DNA of 8,446 bases from the NCBI GenBank assembly GCA_029945985.1, contig JAQSDP010000030.1, forward strand, positions 1 through 8,446. Direction: 5' to 3'. Positions within the stretch are counted from its first letter, which is position 1. Each line of letters starts with the position of its first letter. A program made the position numbers and the translations under genes. The notes beneath the pieces were generated by a model, which made no database searches, had not been told where the DNA came from, and saw nothing but the letters and a program-made list of their open reading frames with translations. The stretch comes from a bacterium (GTDB lineage Bacteria > Acidobacteriota > Blastocatellia > Pyrinomonadales > Pyrinomonadaceae). Positions 1 to 5,739 of the stretch are shown in pieces.

Positions 1-1
1 T

Positions 2-541
2 TTGGTTACCGTGTACATATCGGTGGCCGCGACACAAACCGTGCCCTTCCGTATCAACCTTACTCTGGGTTCTGGGTCGGGCATCATCGTAACACCGCCT
101 CCGGGTCCAACTCCGACTCCGTCGCCCACGCCCCCGGCCACCGGGCCTCCGCGAGGGACCTGCACGGATCTAACCATCCGATCCTTTTTCGTAAGCGACG
201 AAACGGGCGTTCGAAGGGAGATCCGGGGTAATATTCGGAATCTTTCGACCACGGCCTTCAGTGGTTATAACAGGATGCAGTGGGTGGAAGTACGGGATAT
301 TACAGTCTCGGCCGTGAAGCCTACACTGGTGGGAAAGCAGATATTTACAAGTGTACCGTCTGGCGGCACTACCCCATTCAGCCTCGAACATACTTTAGTT
401 ACCGCAGGACGAAGAAGGTATGAAGTTGCCATTGTCTATTCGCGCAGTAATGCCACGGACAGTCGTTACGCAAATGATGATTGCAACAACTCAAATAATT
501 CAACACGGCTTCAGGATGTCGGGGTGCTGCACAAACCATAG
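2..541 (+). CDS. C-terminal part of an exported protein with a Pro/Thr-rich linker (5' end outside window)
   Basis: The frame is open from the first bases of the window to a TAG at 539-541, so this is the last ~179 residues of a longer protein. Visible parts: a short beta-like stretch (about residues 1-25), a Gly/Ser segment, a linker of Pro-Thr-Pro-Ser repeats (about residues 31-51), then a domain of ~125 residues rich in beta-strand pattern that ends NNSN...VGVLHKP. This last domain has two cysteines (C54 and C161) that could form a disulfide. Such linkers join extracellular modules, and the final domain resembles a CARDB-like or other Ig-like adhesion module, but I see no diagnostic motif and assign no function. 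The signal peptide, if any, lies upstream of the window. The next gene follows 66 nt later on the same strand, and no convincing terminator separates them. Confidence is high that it is coding and low on its role. Confidence 0.7.
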   Translation: MVTVYISVAATQTVPFRINLTLGSGSGIIVTPPPGPTPTPSPTPPATGPPRGTCTDLTIRSFFVSDETGVRREIRGNIRNLSTTAFSGYNRMQWVEVRDITVSAVKPTLVGKQIFTSVPSGGTTPFSLEHTLVTAGRRRYEVAIVYSRSNATDSRYANDDCNNSNNSTRLQDVGVLHKP

Positions 542-607
542 TGACGGTCCTGCCGTTGATGCGGCACCTGCGGACGTTGCGAATCTACGTTGTATCCAGG
601 TCATCTA

Positions 608-1666
608 ATGGGAGAAACAAGCTTTGTGCGGGTAGGTGAGGAGTTACCAGTAAAGGCCCTTTCGCTCTATCTTCAGTCTCATACTACCAACATAGACGGG
701 GGCGCGATCACCGTTGAGCAGTTCCCTGCTGGCAGTTCGAATCTTACGTATCTCATTCGGATCGGTAATGAAGAATTTGTACTTCGCCGTCCGCCGTTTG
801 GCAACACGGTGAGATCGGCCCACGATATGAGGCGCGAGTTCGACGTTCTCTCGAACCTCTCGGCAGTGTACCCGCCGGCTCCGAAGCCTCTGCTTTTCTG
901 CGACGACGAATCTGTCATAGGCTCAGAGTTCTATATGATGGAACGCCGGAACGGCCTGATAATGAGGGGAAGAGCGCCTGGCGCATTAGGGACATCGTCT
1001 GAACTTCAGATGGGAGTTGGTCGATCATTCATCAAGAATCTAGCCGATCTTCATTCGCTCGATTACTCCGCCGCCGGGCTTGCTGAACTGGGACGCCCCG
1101 ACGGGTACAACCGTAGACAGGTGGAAGGCTGGACCAAACGATACTTTGCTGCGAAATCTCACGACTGGGACGTTCTCGAAAGAGCAATCAAATGGCTCAA
1201 CGAAAATATCCCTCCCGAATCCGGGGCCTCGCTCATCCACAACGATTACAAGTTCGATAACGTGATGCTCGACCCGGAAGATCTGACGCGAGTCACCGCC
1301 GTGCTCGATTGGGAAATGGTCACGATCGGCGATCCGCTGATGGACCTTGGGACGACCCTTGGCTATTGGATGTCGGCGGAGGTCGGTGACGAACTTCTCT
1401 CAATGCCATTCAACCCCCGCGCACTTATGGAGAACGTCTCACGCAAACAGCTCGTTGAAATGTACGCGGAAGCAGTGGGACGCGAACTTCCCGACATGCT
1501 CTTCTATTACGTCTTCGGCACCTTCAAGATAGCCGTCATCGCCCAGCAGATCTATGCGAGGTATGTAAGAGGATTTACGAAGGACAAGCGTTTCGCGAAC
1601 TTCGATCGATTTGTTGCCGCACTCGGTAAGATCGCGGATACCGCTCTCACGAAAGGAAGGATCTAG
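608..1666 (+). CDS. Phosphotransferase of the aminoglycoside phosphotransferase (APH) fold, ACAD10/11 N-terminal-like
   Basis: A 352-residue kinase-like protein. The catalytic loop HNDYKFDN (H211, D213, N218) and the metal-binding LDWE (D234) are intact. The N-lobe has the VLRRPP strand (residues 58-63) that replaces the usual lysine strand in this subfamily, and E77 lies in a likely alpha-C helix. Order and length match the stand-alone bacterial proteins related to the N-terminal domain of ACAD10/ACAD11, which act on hydroxy-acid or acyl-CoA intermediates rather than antibiotics; a resistance role is therefore unlikely. The start chosen is ATG 608, with AGG at 598-600 seven bases upstream. 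A TTG at 590 would add six residues but has no ribosome binding site. No acyl-CoA dehydrogenase gene is seen nearby, so the substrate is open. Its TAG stop overlaps the preA stop on the other strand. It is convergent with the pyrimidine operon, so a shared pathway is not implied. Confidence 0.88.
   Translation: MGETSFVRVGEELPVKALSLYLQSHTTNIDGGAITVEQFPAGSSNLTYLIRIGNEEFVLRRPPFGNTVRSAHDMRREFDVLSNLSAVYPPAPKPLLFCDDESVIGSEFYMMERRNGLIMRGRAPGALGTSSELQMGVGRSFIKNLADLHSLDYSAAGLAELGRPDGYNRRQVEGWTKRYFAAKSHDWDVLERAIKWLNENIPPESGASLIHNDYKFDNVMLDPEDLTRVTAVLDWEMVTIGDPLMDLGTTLGYWMSAEVGDELLSMPFNPRALMENVSRKQLVEMYAEAVGRELPDMLFYYVFGTFKIAVIAQQIYARYVRGFTKDKRFANFDRFVAALGKIADTALTKGRI
1663..1666. other. CTAG shared by two convergent stop codons
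   Basis: The palindrome CTAG gives TAG for the phosphotransferase on the plus strand (1664-1666) and TAG for preA on the minus strand (1665-1663). The two genes overlap by 4 bp, so neither has room for its own intergenic terminator and each transcript must end inside the other gene. Confidence 0.95.
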
Positions 1667-2910
1667 ACCGACTCTGTTCGCTGTTTCCACGATTGCGGAT
1701 TCGATCCGTCGTCGCGGCGTTCCATGGTGATCGCTCCCGGTGAGGGACAGACGAGGGCACAAAGATTACAGCCCACGCACTCATCTTCGATAACGCGGGG
1801 ATAACGATTTCCGTTTGATTCGACGAATTCGAACGACTGATGTGCCCCGTCCTCGCATGCGACGTAGCAGAGGTTGCAGCGGATGCATTTCTCTTCGTTT
1901 ACGTGGGCTTTGACGACGTAATTCAGATCGAGATTGCCCCAATCCGTGACGCGATCGACAGACTTGCCGATGATCTCGTTGACGGACGTAAACCCGTTGT
2001 CGTCAAGATACTGATTCATCCCGTCGATCAGATCTTCAACGATCCGGTAACCGTAATGCATCACCGCCGTGCAGATCTGAACATTACCCGCTCCGAGCAG
2101 CATAAATTCCACCGCATCACGCCACGTCGAGATACCGCCGATACCGCTGATCGGGATGTTGATCTCAGGATCGCGAGCGAGTTCGCTCACCATGTTCAGC
2201 GCGATCGGCTTAACCGCCGGCCCGCAATATCCACCGTGAGCCGCTTTGCCGTTTACGTTAGGATGCGGCACGAACGTATCGATATCGACGCCCATCACCG
2301 AGTTGATAGTGTTGATCAGCGAAACCGCATCGGCTCCGCCTTTTGCTGCAGCTCGTCCGGGTGGGCCTATATGAGCTACGTTTGGCGTTAGCTTCACGAT
2401 CACCGGAATTTCCGAGACTTCTTTCACCCACTCCGTCACCATGCACGTATACTCCGGAACCTGGCCCATCGCGGCTCCCATCCCGCGTTCGCTCATGCCG
2501 TGCGGACAACCGAAGTTCAGCTCGAATCCATCGCAGCCCGTATCCTGCGAACGCTTCACGATCTCATGCCACGCCTCACGTTTGGACTCGACCATCAACG
2601 AAACGATAACCGCGTGGTTCGGATACTTCTTCTTGCACTCAGCAACCTCTTTCAGGTTTACCTCGAGCGAGCGATCCGTGATCAGTTCGATGTTGTTGAG
2701 GCCCAGCATACGCGTCGAGCCGTAATCGATCGCCGCCAGCCTCGACGAAACATTCGTGATCGGCTCGCCCAATGTCTTCCATACAGCACCGCCCCAGCCC
2801 GCATCGAAGGCACGCTCGATCATCGACCCCATGTTCGTAGGCGGCGCACTGGCAAGCCAAAACGGGTTCGGCGACTTTATGCCTGCAAAATTGCTGCTAA
2901 GGTTGGCCAT
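1663..2910 (-). CDS. preA: Dihydropyrimidine dehydrogenase, catalytic FMN/Fe-S subunit PreA
   Basis: 415 residues, close to the usual ~411 of bacterial PreA. It should reduce uracil and thymine to the 5,6-dihydro forms, receiving electrons from PreT. Visible parts: a dihydroorotate-dehydrogenase-like FMN barrel (about residues 5-300) with the substrate/active-site loop NFGCPHGMSERGMG (132-145), KLTPN (173-177), SLINTIN (197-203), GIGGIS (256-261) and GAGNVQICTA (273-282). A ferredoxin tail follows with two CxxCxxCxxxC sets: C342, C345, C348, C352 and C378, C381, C384, C388. M148 sits where pig dihydropyrimidine dehydrogenase has its catalytic Cys671 (GLACGQ there, GAAMGQ here). As I recall, bacterial PreA also lacks Cys at that position. 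The ATG lies 4 nt after the methyltransferase stop, with no clear Shine-Dalgarno sequence, so coupled translation is likely. It is the last gene of the operon and is separated from its partner preT by the methyltransferase gene. Confidence 0.95.
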   Translation of the reverse strand: MANLSSNFAGIKSPNPFWLASAPPTNMGSMIERAFDAGWGGAVWKTLGEPITNVSSRLAAIDYGSTRMLGLNNIELITDRSLEVNLKEVAECKKKYPNHAVIVSLMVESKREAWHEIVKRSQDTGCDGFELNFGCPHGMSERGMGAAMGQVPEYTCMVTEWVKEVSEIPVIVKLTPNVAHIGPPGRAAAKGGADAVSLINTINSVMGVDIDTFVPHPNVNGKAAHGGYCGPAVKPIALNMVSELARDPEINIPISGIGGISTWRDAVEFMLLGAGNVQICTAVMHYGYRIVEDLIDGMNQYLDDNGFTSVNEIIGKSVDRVTDWGNLDLNYVVKAHVNEEKCIRCNLCYVACEDGAHQSFEFVESNGNRYPRVIEDECVGCNLCALVCPSPGAITMERRDDGSNPQSWKQRTESV

Positions 2911-2914
2911 GATA

Positions 2915-3949
2915 CTACGATTTTACAGCTTCGATAACGCTGTGCGGCGACATCGTCGGTACTATGCGGTTAAGCCGGAAGCCTGATCGCCCGAGCAACT
3001 CGGCGTACTCCGCCTCGGTCCTCTCTACTCCCCCTGGCGCTGTCAGCATCTCAAGGTCAAGCATTTTTCCCGGATGTGGTTCGTTGCCTTCAGGGATCAC
3101 CATCTCAGAAAGCAGCAATCTGCCATCGGAGTCCATAGCCCGATGAATCGTCTGGAGGATCTTGATCGCCCGCTCGTCATCCCAGTCGTGGATAATGTGC
3201 TTCATTATGTAAGCGTCGGCGGCGGGGACTTCGACAAAGAAATCGCCCGAGACCTTCTCCACGCGGTCCTCTACGCCGTGAGCGCGAAGCATTTCGCCTG
3301 CACCGTCGATCACGTGCTGCATGTCAAAAAGAATGCCCTTCATACTCGGGTTTGCTTTGAGTATCTGTGAGAGCAGAAAGCCGTGCCCGCCGGCAATGTC
3401 TACCAGTGTATTGATGCCCGAGAAATCGTACGCGGCGACGATCGCCGGTGCAGCTCCGGCACTCAGTTCAGACATGCAGCCGTTAAATATTTCCGCAGCT
3501 TCCGGGTTCTTGGCGAACCAGTCGAAGACCTCCACGCCGTGCGTTTCCTTCCAGGCGGTACCGCCGGTTTGAGCGCTGTGAAGCATATTTGCAAAGACAT
3601 TGTAATGCCAAGGTTCGCCCATGAAGAGCATCGAGTCCCGCATCGAGCCAGGAACATCGGAGCGAAGCACGTCGGAAAGCGGCGTGTTGCCGAAGGTGCG
3701 CGGCTGGGTTTCGGTAAACACACCCATTGAGGCAAGGGTCCGAAGAATGCGGTACAGCGACGGGGAATGGGCCGCGGCCCCTCGCGCGATCTCATCGATA
3801 TGCTTTTCGCCGTCTGCCACGAGATCGGCTATCCGAAGCTTGGCCGCCACAAAGATCGCCTGAGTGACCATTGCACCCATCGACAACTGCATGATGACCG
3901 CTTGCGGCGGGGGGCCGGATTGTTCAACGACTTGTGCTTGGGGCTCCAT
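2915..3949 (-). CDS. SAM-dependent O-methyltransferase, acetylserotonin/hydroxyneurosporene type
   Basis: 344 residues with the layout of the plant-COMT-like family (Methyltransf_2). An N-terminal winged-helix dimerisation domain (about residues 20-95) carries the LYRILRTLASMGVF signature (65-78). A Rossmann domain follows with SAM motif I VDIAGGHG (183-190), the acidic FDM (208-210), GDFF (235-238) and the catalytic-base region HIIHDWDDE (251-259, probable base H254). A C-terminal RTEAEYAELLGRSGF segment (310-324) completes the fold. The start is ATG 3949, chosen because a near-perfect AGGAGG precedes it by 8 nt; an upstream extension to 4018 is open but would overlap preT and lacks support. 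It lies between preT and preA, with 19 nt and 4 nt gaps. No methylation step is known in uracil reduction, so its substrate is unknown. These enzymes usually methylate phenolic or other small-molecule hydroxyls, and the substrate cannot be told from the sequence. Confidence 0.9.
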   Translation of the reverse strand: MEPQAQVVEQSGPPPQAVIMQLSMGAMVTQAIFVAAKLRIADLVADGEKHIDEIARGAAAHSPSLYRILRTLASMGVFTETQPRTFGNTPLSDVLRSDVPGSMRDSMLFMGEPWHYNVFANMLHSAQTGGTAWKETHGVEVFDWFAKNPEAAEIFNGCMSELSAGAAPAIVAAYDFSGINTLVDIAGGHGFLLSQILKANPSMKGILFDMQHVIDGAGEMLRAHGVEDRVEKVSGDFFVEVPAADAYIMKHIIHDWDDERAIKILQTIHRAMDSDGRLLLSEMVIPEGNEPHPGKMLDLEMLTAPGGVERTEAEYAELLGRSGFRLNRIVPTMSPHSVIEAVKS

Positions 3950-3954
3950 ATTAG

Positions 3955-3964
3955 TCTCCTCCTT
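3955..3964 (-). promoter_or_regulatory. Strong Shine-Dalgarno sequence of the O-methyltransferase gene
   Basis: Minus-strand AAGGAGGAGA, with AGGAGG at 3963-3958, eight bases before ATG 3949. It is the best ribosome binding site in the window and fixes the start. Most operon neighbours (preA, both preT parts, beta-ureidopropionase) show little or no such sequence, so this gene may be translated more independently. Confidence 0.8.
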
Positions 3965-3968
3965 CGAT

Positions 3969-5057
3969 CTAGTGCGCGTGGCTCGACGGAACAACCTGAG
4001 TAACTTTCGCACCTTCAAAACTGACAGCCACGCCGGTCAAGCTTTGATGGATGCCGATAGCGGCGAGTTTCCCCATCTGGGCGGCCTCGACCGCTTCGCC
4101 GCCGCCGTTGACGCAATCACCGCCGGCGAACACTTTTGGATTGGAGGTCTGCATTTGGCCGTTGACGATCACACGGCCCGACTCATCAGTTCCAATTTCG
4201 CAAACATCGCTGAAAAAGGATCGCATTTTCGTCTGGCCGATCGCCTTGATCACAACATCACAAGCCAACTCGAATTCGGTCCTGTCGAGACGCTTGCAGA
4301 CGAGTCCCGCAACATTGCCGCTGCCGTCAGACATAACTCGAACCGGTTCGGCCTCCCAGATGAATTCGATGCCGTCGGTCTTGGCAAGTTCGAGTTCGTA
4401 GCCGTAAGCGGGAGCGTCTTTCTCCCTTCGACGGTAGATCAAAATGGCGTGTTCGGCCCCAAGCCTCTTTGCTTGAGTCACCGCGTCGATCGCCGTGTTT
4501 CCGGCCCCGATCACCGCGACCGTCCGTCCGATCGGCACGGACTTCCACTCGCGAGTCTTAACGAGCTCGATGAATCGCAACGCGTCATAAACCCCTCGCA
4601 GCCCTTCACCGCCGATGTCGAGCATCCGAGTTTTTCCAAGTCCAACAGCGACAAAGATGGCGTCGTGCTGATCGAGCAATTCATTGAAGATGAGCTGGGC
4701 TCCCGCGGACTCCGTGTCAGACAGATTCACAGCCGAAGTCACGTTCACACTCGTGCGGAATCTGACGCCAAGCTTCTCGACCTGGGCGACCTCTGCGATC
4801 GAATCGGCCCGCGTCATCTTGTACTCGGCCATTCCATAAGTGTCGAGGCCGCCGGGCAACTCTCGCCGCTCGTAAACCGTTACGTCGTAGCCAAGTCTTG
4901 CAAGATACGTCGCGCACGAAAGCCCGGCCGGGCCCGAACCAATAATGCCAACTGACTTACCATTGGGCTCGCCTCTGTCGAAAAGAGCCTTGCCGTTCGC
5001 CAGCACCTGCTCGGTAGCAAAACGCTGCAACCGGCCGATCTCGATCGGCTTATGCAC
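3969..5057 (-). CDS. preT: PreT distal part: FAD/NAD(P)-binding domains of dihydropyrimidine dehydrogenase (follows in-frame TGA)
   Basis: 362 residues if begun at GTG 5057, ending at TAG 3971-3969. It carries the oxidoreductase part of PreT, which takes electrons from NAD(P)H through FAD to the Fe-S clusters and PreA. Visible parts: IEIGRLQRF (5-13), whose Q11 matches the glutamine Fe-S ligand (Gln156) of pig dihydropyrimidine dehydrogenase; FAD motif IIGSGPAGLS (38-47); YERRELPGGL (62-71); NAD(P) motif VIGAGNTAID (182-191) followed by YRRREKD (208-214); and the closing FAD motif FAGGD (310-314). The arginines after the second dinucleotide motif hint at NADPH rather than NADH, but this is only inference. 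It reads in the same frame as the upstream 97-codon piece, separated by a single TGA. GTG could be a reinitiation start, as there is no clear Shine-Dalgarno sequence, only GAAAAG about 7 nt upstream. If the TGA is an error or is read through, 5351-3969 encodes one ~460-residue PreT. Family identity is certain; integrity is not. Confidence 0.88.
   Translation of the reverse strand: MHKPIEIGRLQRFATEQVLANGKALFDRGEPNGKSVGIIGSGPAGLSCATYLARLGYDVTVYERRELPGGLDTYGMAEYKMTRADSIAEVAQVEKLGVRFRTSVNVTSAVNLSDTESAGAQLIFNELLDQHDAIFVAVGLGKTRMLDIGGEGLRGVYDALRFIELVKTREWKSVPIGRTVAVIGAGNTAIDAVTQAKRLGAEHAILIYRRREKDAPAYGYELELAKTDGIEFIWEAEPVRVMSDGSGNVAGLVCKRLDRTEFELACDVVIKAIGQTKMRSFFSDVCEIGTDESGRVIVNGQMQTSNPKVFAGGDCVNGGGEAVEAAQMGKLAAIGIHQSLTGVAVSFEGAKVTQVVPSSHAH
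5034..5049 (-). promoter_or_regulatory. Small hairpin just downstream of the in-frame TGA in preT
   Basis: On the mRNA strand GCCGAT, loop CGAG, ATCGGC: a perfect 6-bp stem with a 4-nt loop, starting 8 nt after the TGA (5060-5058). Its position would suit a stimulator of readthrough or a modulator of reinitiation. It also encodes conserved family residues (PIEIG), so codon constraint could produce it by chance. The structure is certain on paper and a function is speculative. Confidence 0.3.
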
Positions 5058-5351
5058 TCAAGTCTTTTCGACGCAGGCCCCTTCGCAAAGCACTTCCACC
5101 GGACAAACCTTGGCACACGTAGAACCGATCGGGTTAGCGTCGAAGATGACACGAGCCGAACCGGTCAAATTGCCACTCGCGATCTTCTTAATAAATGAGG
5201 GAACATCAATATGAGTGGGGCAGGCGTGCATGCACGGGGCGTCGTAGCAGTACAGACATCGGTTAGCCTCGACGAGTGCCTCCGCAGGCGTCATTAGCGG
5301 ATGGATCTCGGCGAAGTTCTGTTCGATCTGTTCGTTTGAGAGGTCAGACAT
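5058..5351 (-). CDS. preT: PreT proximal part: N-terminal Fe-S domain of dihydropyrimidine dehydrogenase (ends at in-frame TGA)
   Basis: 97 residues corresponding to the N-terminal Fe-S domain of PreT and related GltD-like proteins. Cysteines C32, C35, C40 and C44 form CxxCx4CxxxCP, and C79, C83, C89 and C93 form the second set. By comparison with pig dihydropyrimidine dehydrogenase, C32/C35/C40/C93 would bind one [4Fe-4S] cluster. C44/C83/C89 would bind the second, with a glutamine that is encoded only after the stop. E. coli PreT (about 412 residues) carries this domain fused to the flavin domains. Here the frame stops at TGA (5060-5058) after VEKT and resumes at GTG 5057 in the same frame. 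The ATG at 5351 lies 1 nt after the ridA stop with no evident ribosome binding site, so coupling is likely. It is either the front half of an interrupted gene or a separate small ferredoxin-like subunit; the sequence alone cannot decide. Confidence 0.88.
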   Translation of the reverse strand: MSDLSNEQIEQNFAEIHPLMTPAEALVEANRCLYCYDAPCMHACPTHIDVPSFIKKIASGNLTGSARVIFDANPIGSTCAKVCPVEVLCEGACVEKT

Positions 5352-5352
5352 T

Positions 5353-5739
5353 TTAGAATTCGGCGTCGACCTCGATCTCGATCAGCATATGCGGGTCGAT
5401 GAGGCCCGAAACTTCGACCATCGTCGTAGCGGGCATTATCTCACGGAAATATTCTCCGTGCGCCCTGCCGTACTCTTCCCAGCGCGATATGTCGGTCACG
5501 AACATCCGAGTCCGCACTACGTTATCCAGGCTCGCGTCAAAATGCTTCAATGCCCGCTCGATATTGAGGATGCATTGCGTCGTCTGAGCGTAAGCGTCAC
5601 CGACTCCAACAATGTTGCTTTCCTCGTCAGTCGCGGTCGTACCGGTTACATATATTCGATCACCCACGCGAACCGCTCGCGAGTAGCCTACGATCGACTC
5701 CCACTTTGCTCTCGATGAATATCTCTCTCGATCTTGCAT
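5353..5739 (-). CDS. RidA (YjgF/YER057c/UK114) family protein lacking the catalytic arginine
   Basis: 128 residues, the usual length for this trimeric family. Visible hallmarks are the IYVTGTTATDEE strand/loop (29-40), the AYAQTTQCILNIERAL helix (49-64), RTRMFVTDIS (77-86) and the closing strand LIEIEVDAEF (119-128). In E. coli RidA the sequence PAR-S places Arg105 in the active site for imine/enamine hydrolysis; here the matching stretch is PATT with Thr at 105, so classical 2-aminoacrylate deaminase activity is doubtful. Rid subfamilies without this Arg exist and are mostly uncharacterised. The start is ATG 5739, which overlaps the upstream gene's TAA as TAATG; AAAGG lies about 7 nt upstream. 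RutC, a Rid protein, works in the alternative Rut pathway of uracil breakdown, which makes a link to pyrimidines plausible. It is not a standard part of the reductive route. Confidence 0.9.
   Translation of the reverse strand: MQDRERYSSRAKWESIVGYSRAVRVGDRIYVTGTTATDEESNIVGVGDAYAQTTQCILNIERALKHFDASLDNVVRTRMFVTDISRWEEYGRAHGEYFREIMPATTMVEVSGLIDPHMLIEIEVDAEF

Noticed and set aside
551..566. Inverted repeat TGCCG-TTGATG-CGGCA after the first gene, possible terminator
   Set aside because: The stem is only 5 bp and no T-run follows, so it cannot be supported as an intrinsic terminator.
420..608. A 62-codon plus-strand frame whose TAA overlaps the phosphotransferase ATG (TAATG)
   Set aside because: Most of it overlaps the preceding gene in another frame and the peptide has no family character. 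The overlap with the ATG is probably chance.
608..1666. Antibiotic (aminoglycoside) resistance gene
   Set aside because: Only the general fold and catalytic loop are shared. The N-lobe strand and overall pattern fit the ACAD10/11-like group.
3950..4018. Upstream extension of the methyltransferase by 23 residues
   Set aside because: It would overlap the end of preT and is Arg/Lys-rich without family similarity, while ATG 3949 has a near-perfect ribosome binding site.
3864..4955. A 363-codon open frame on the plus strand opposite preT and the start of the methyltransferase gene
   Set aside because: It lies antisense to clearly homologous genes, shows no domain or family pattern, and its openness follows from the codon bias of the opposite strand.
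5034..5060. Selenocysteine insertion at the preT TGA
   Set aside because: No selenocysteine is known at this site in the family, the loop distance is short for a bacterial SECIS, and the stem overlaps conserved codons. Kept only as a check within the hairpin finding.
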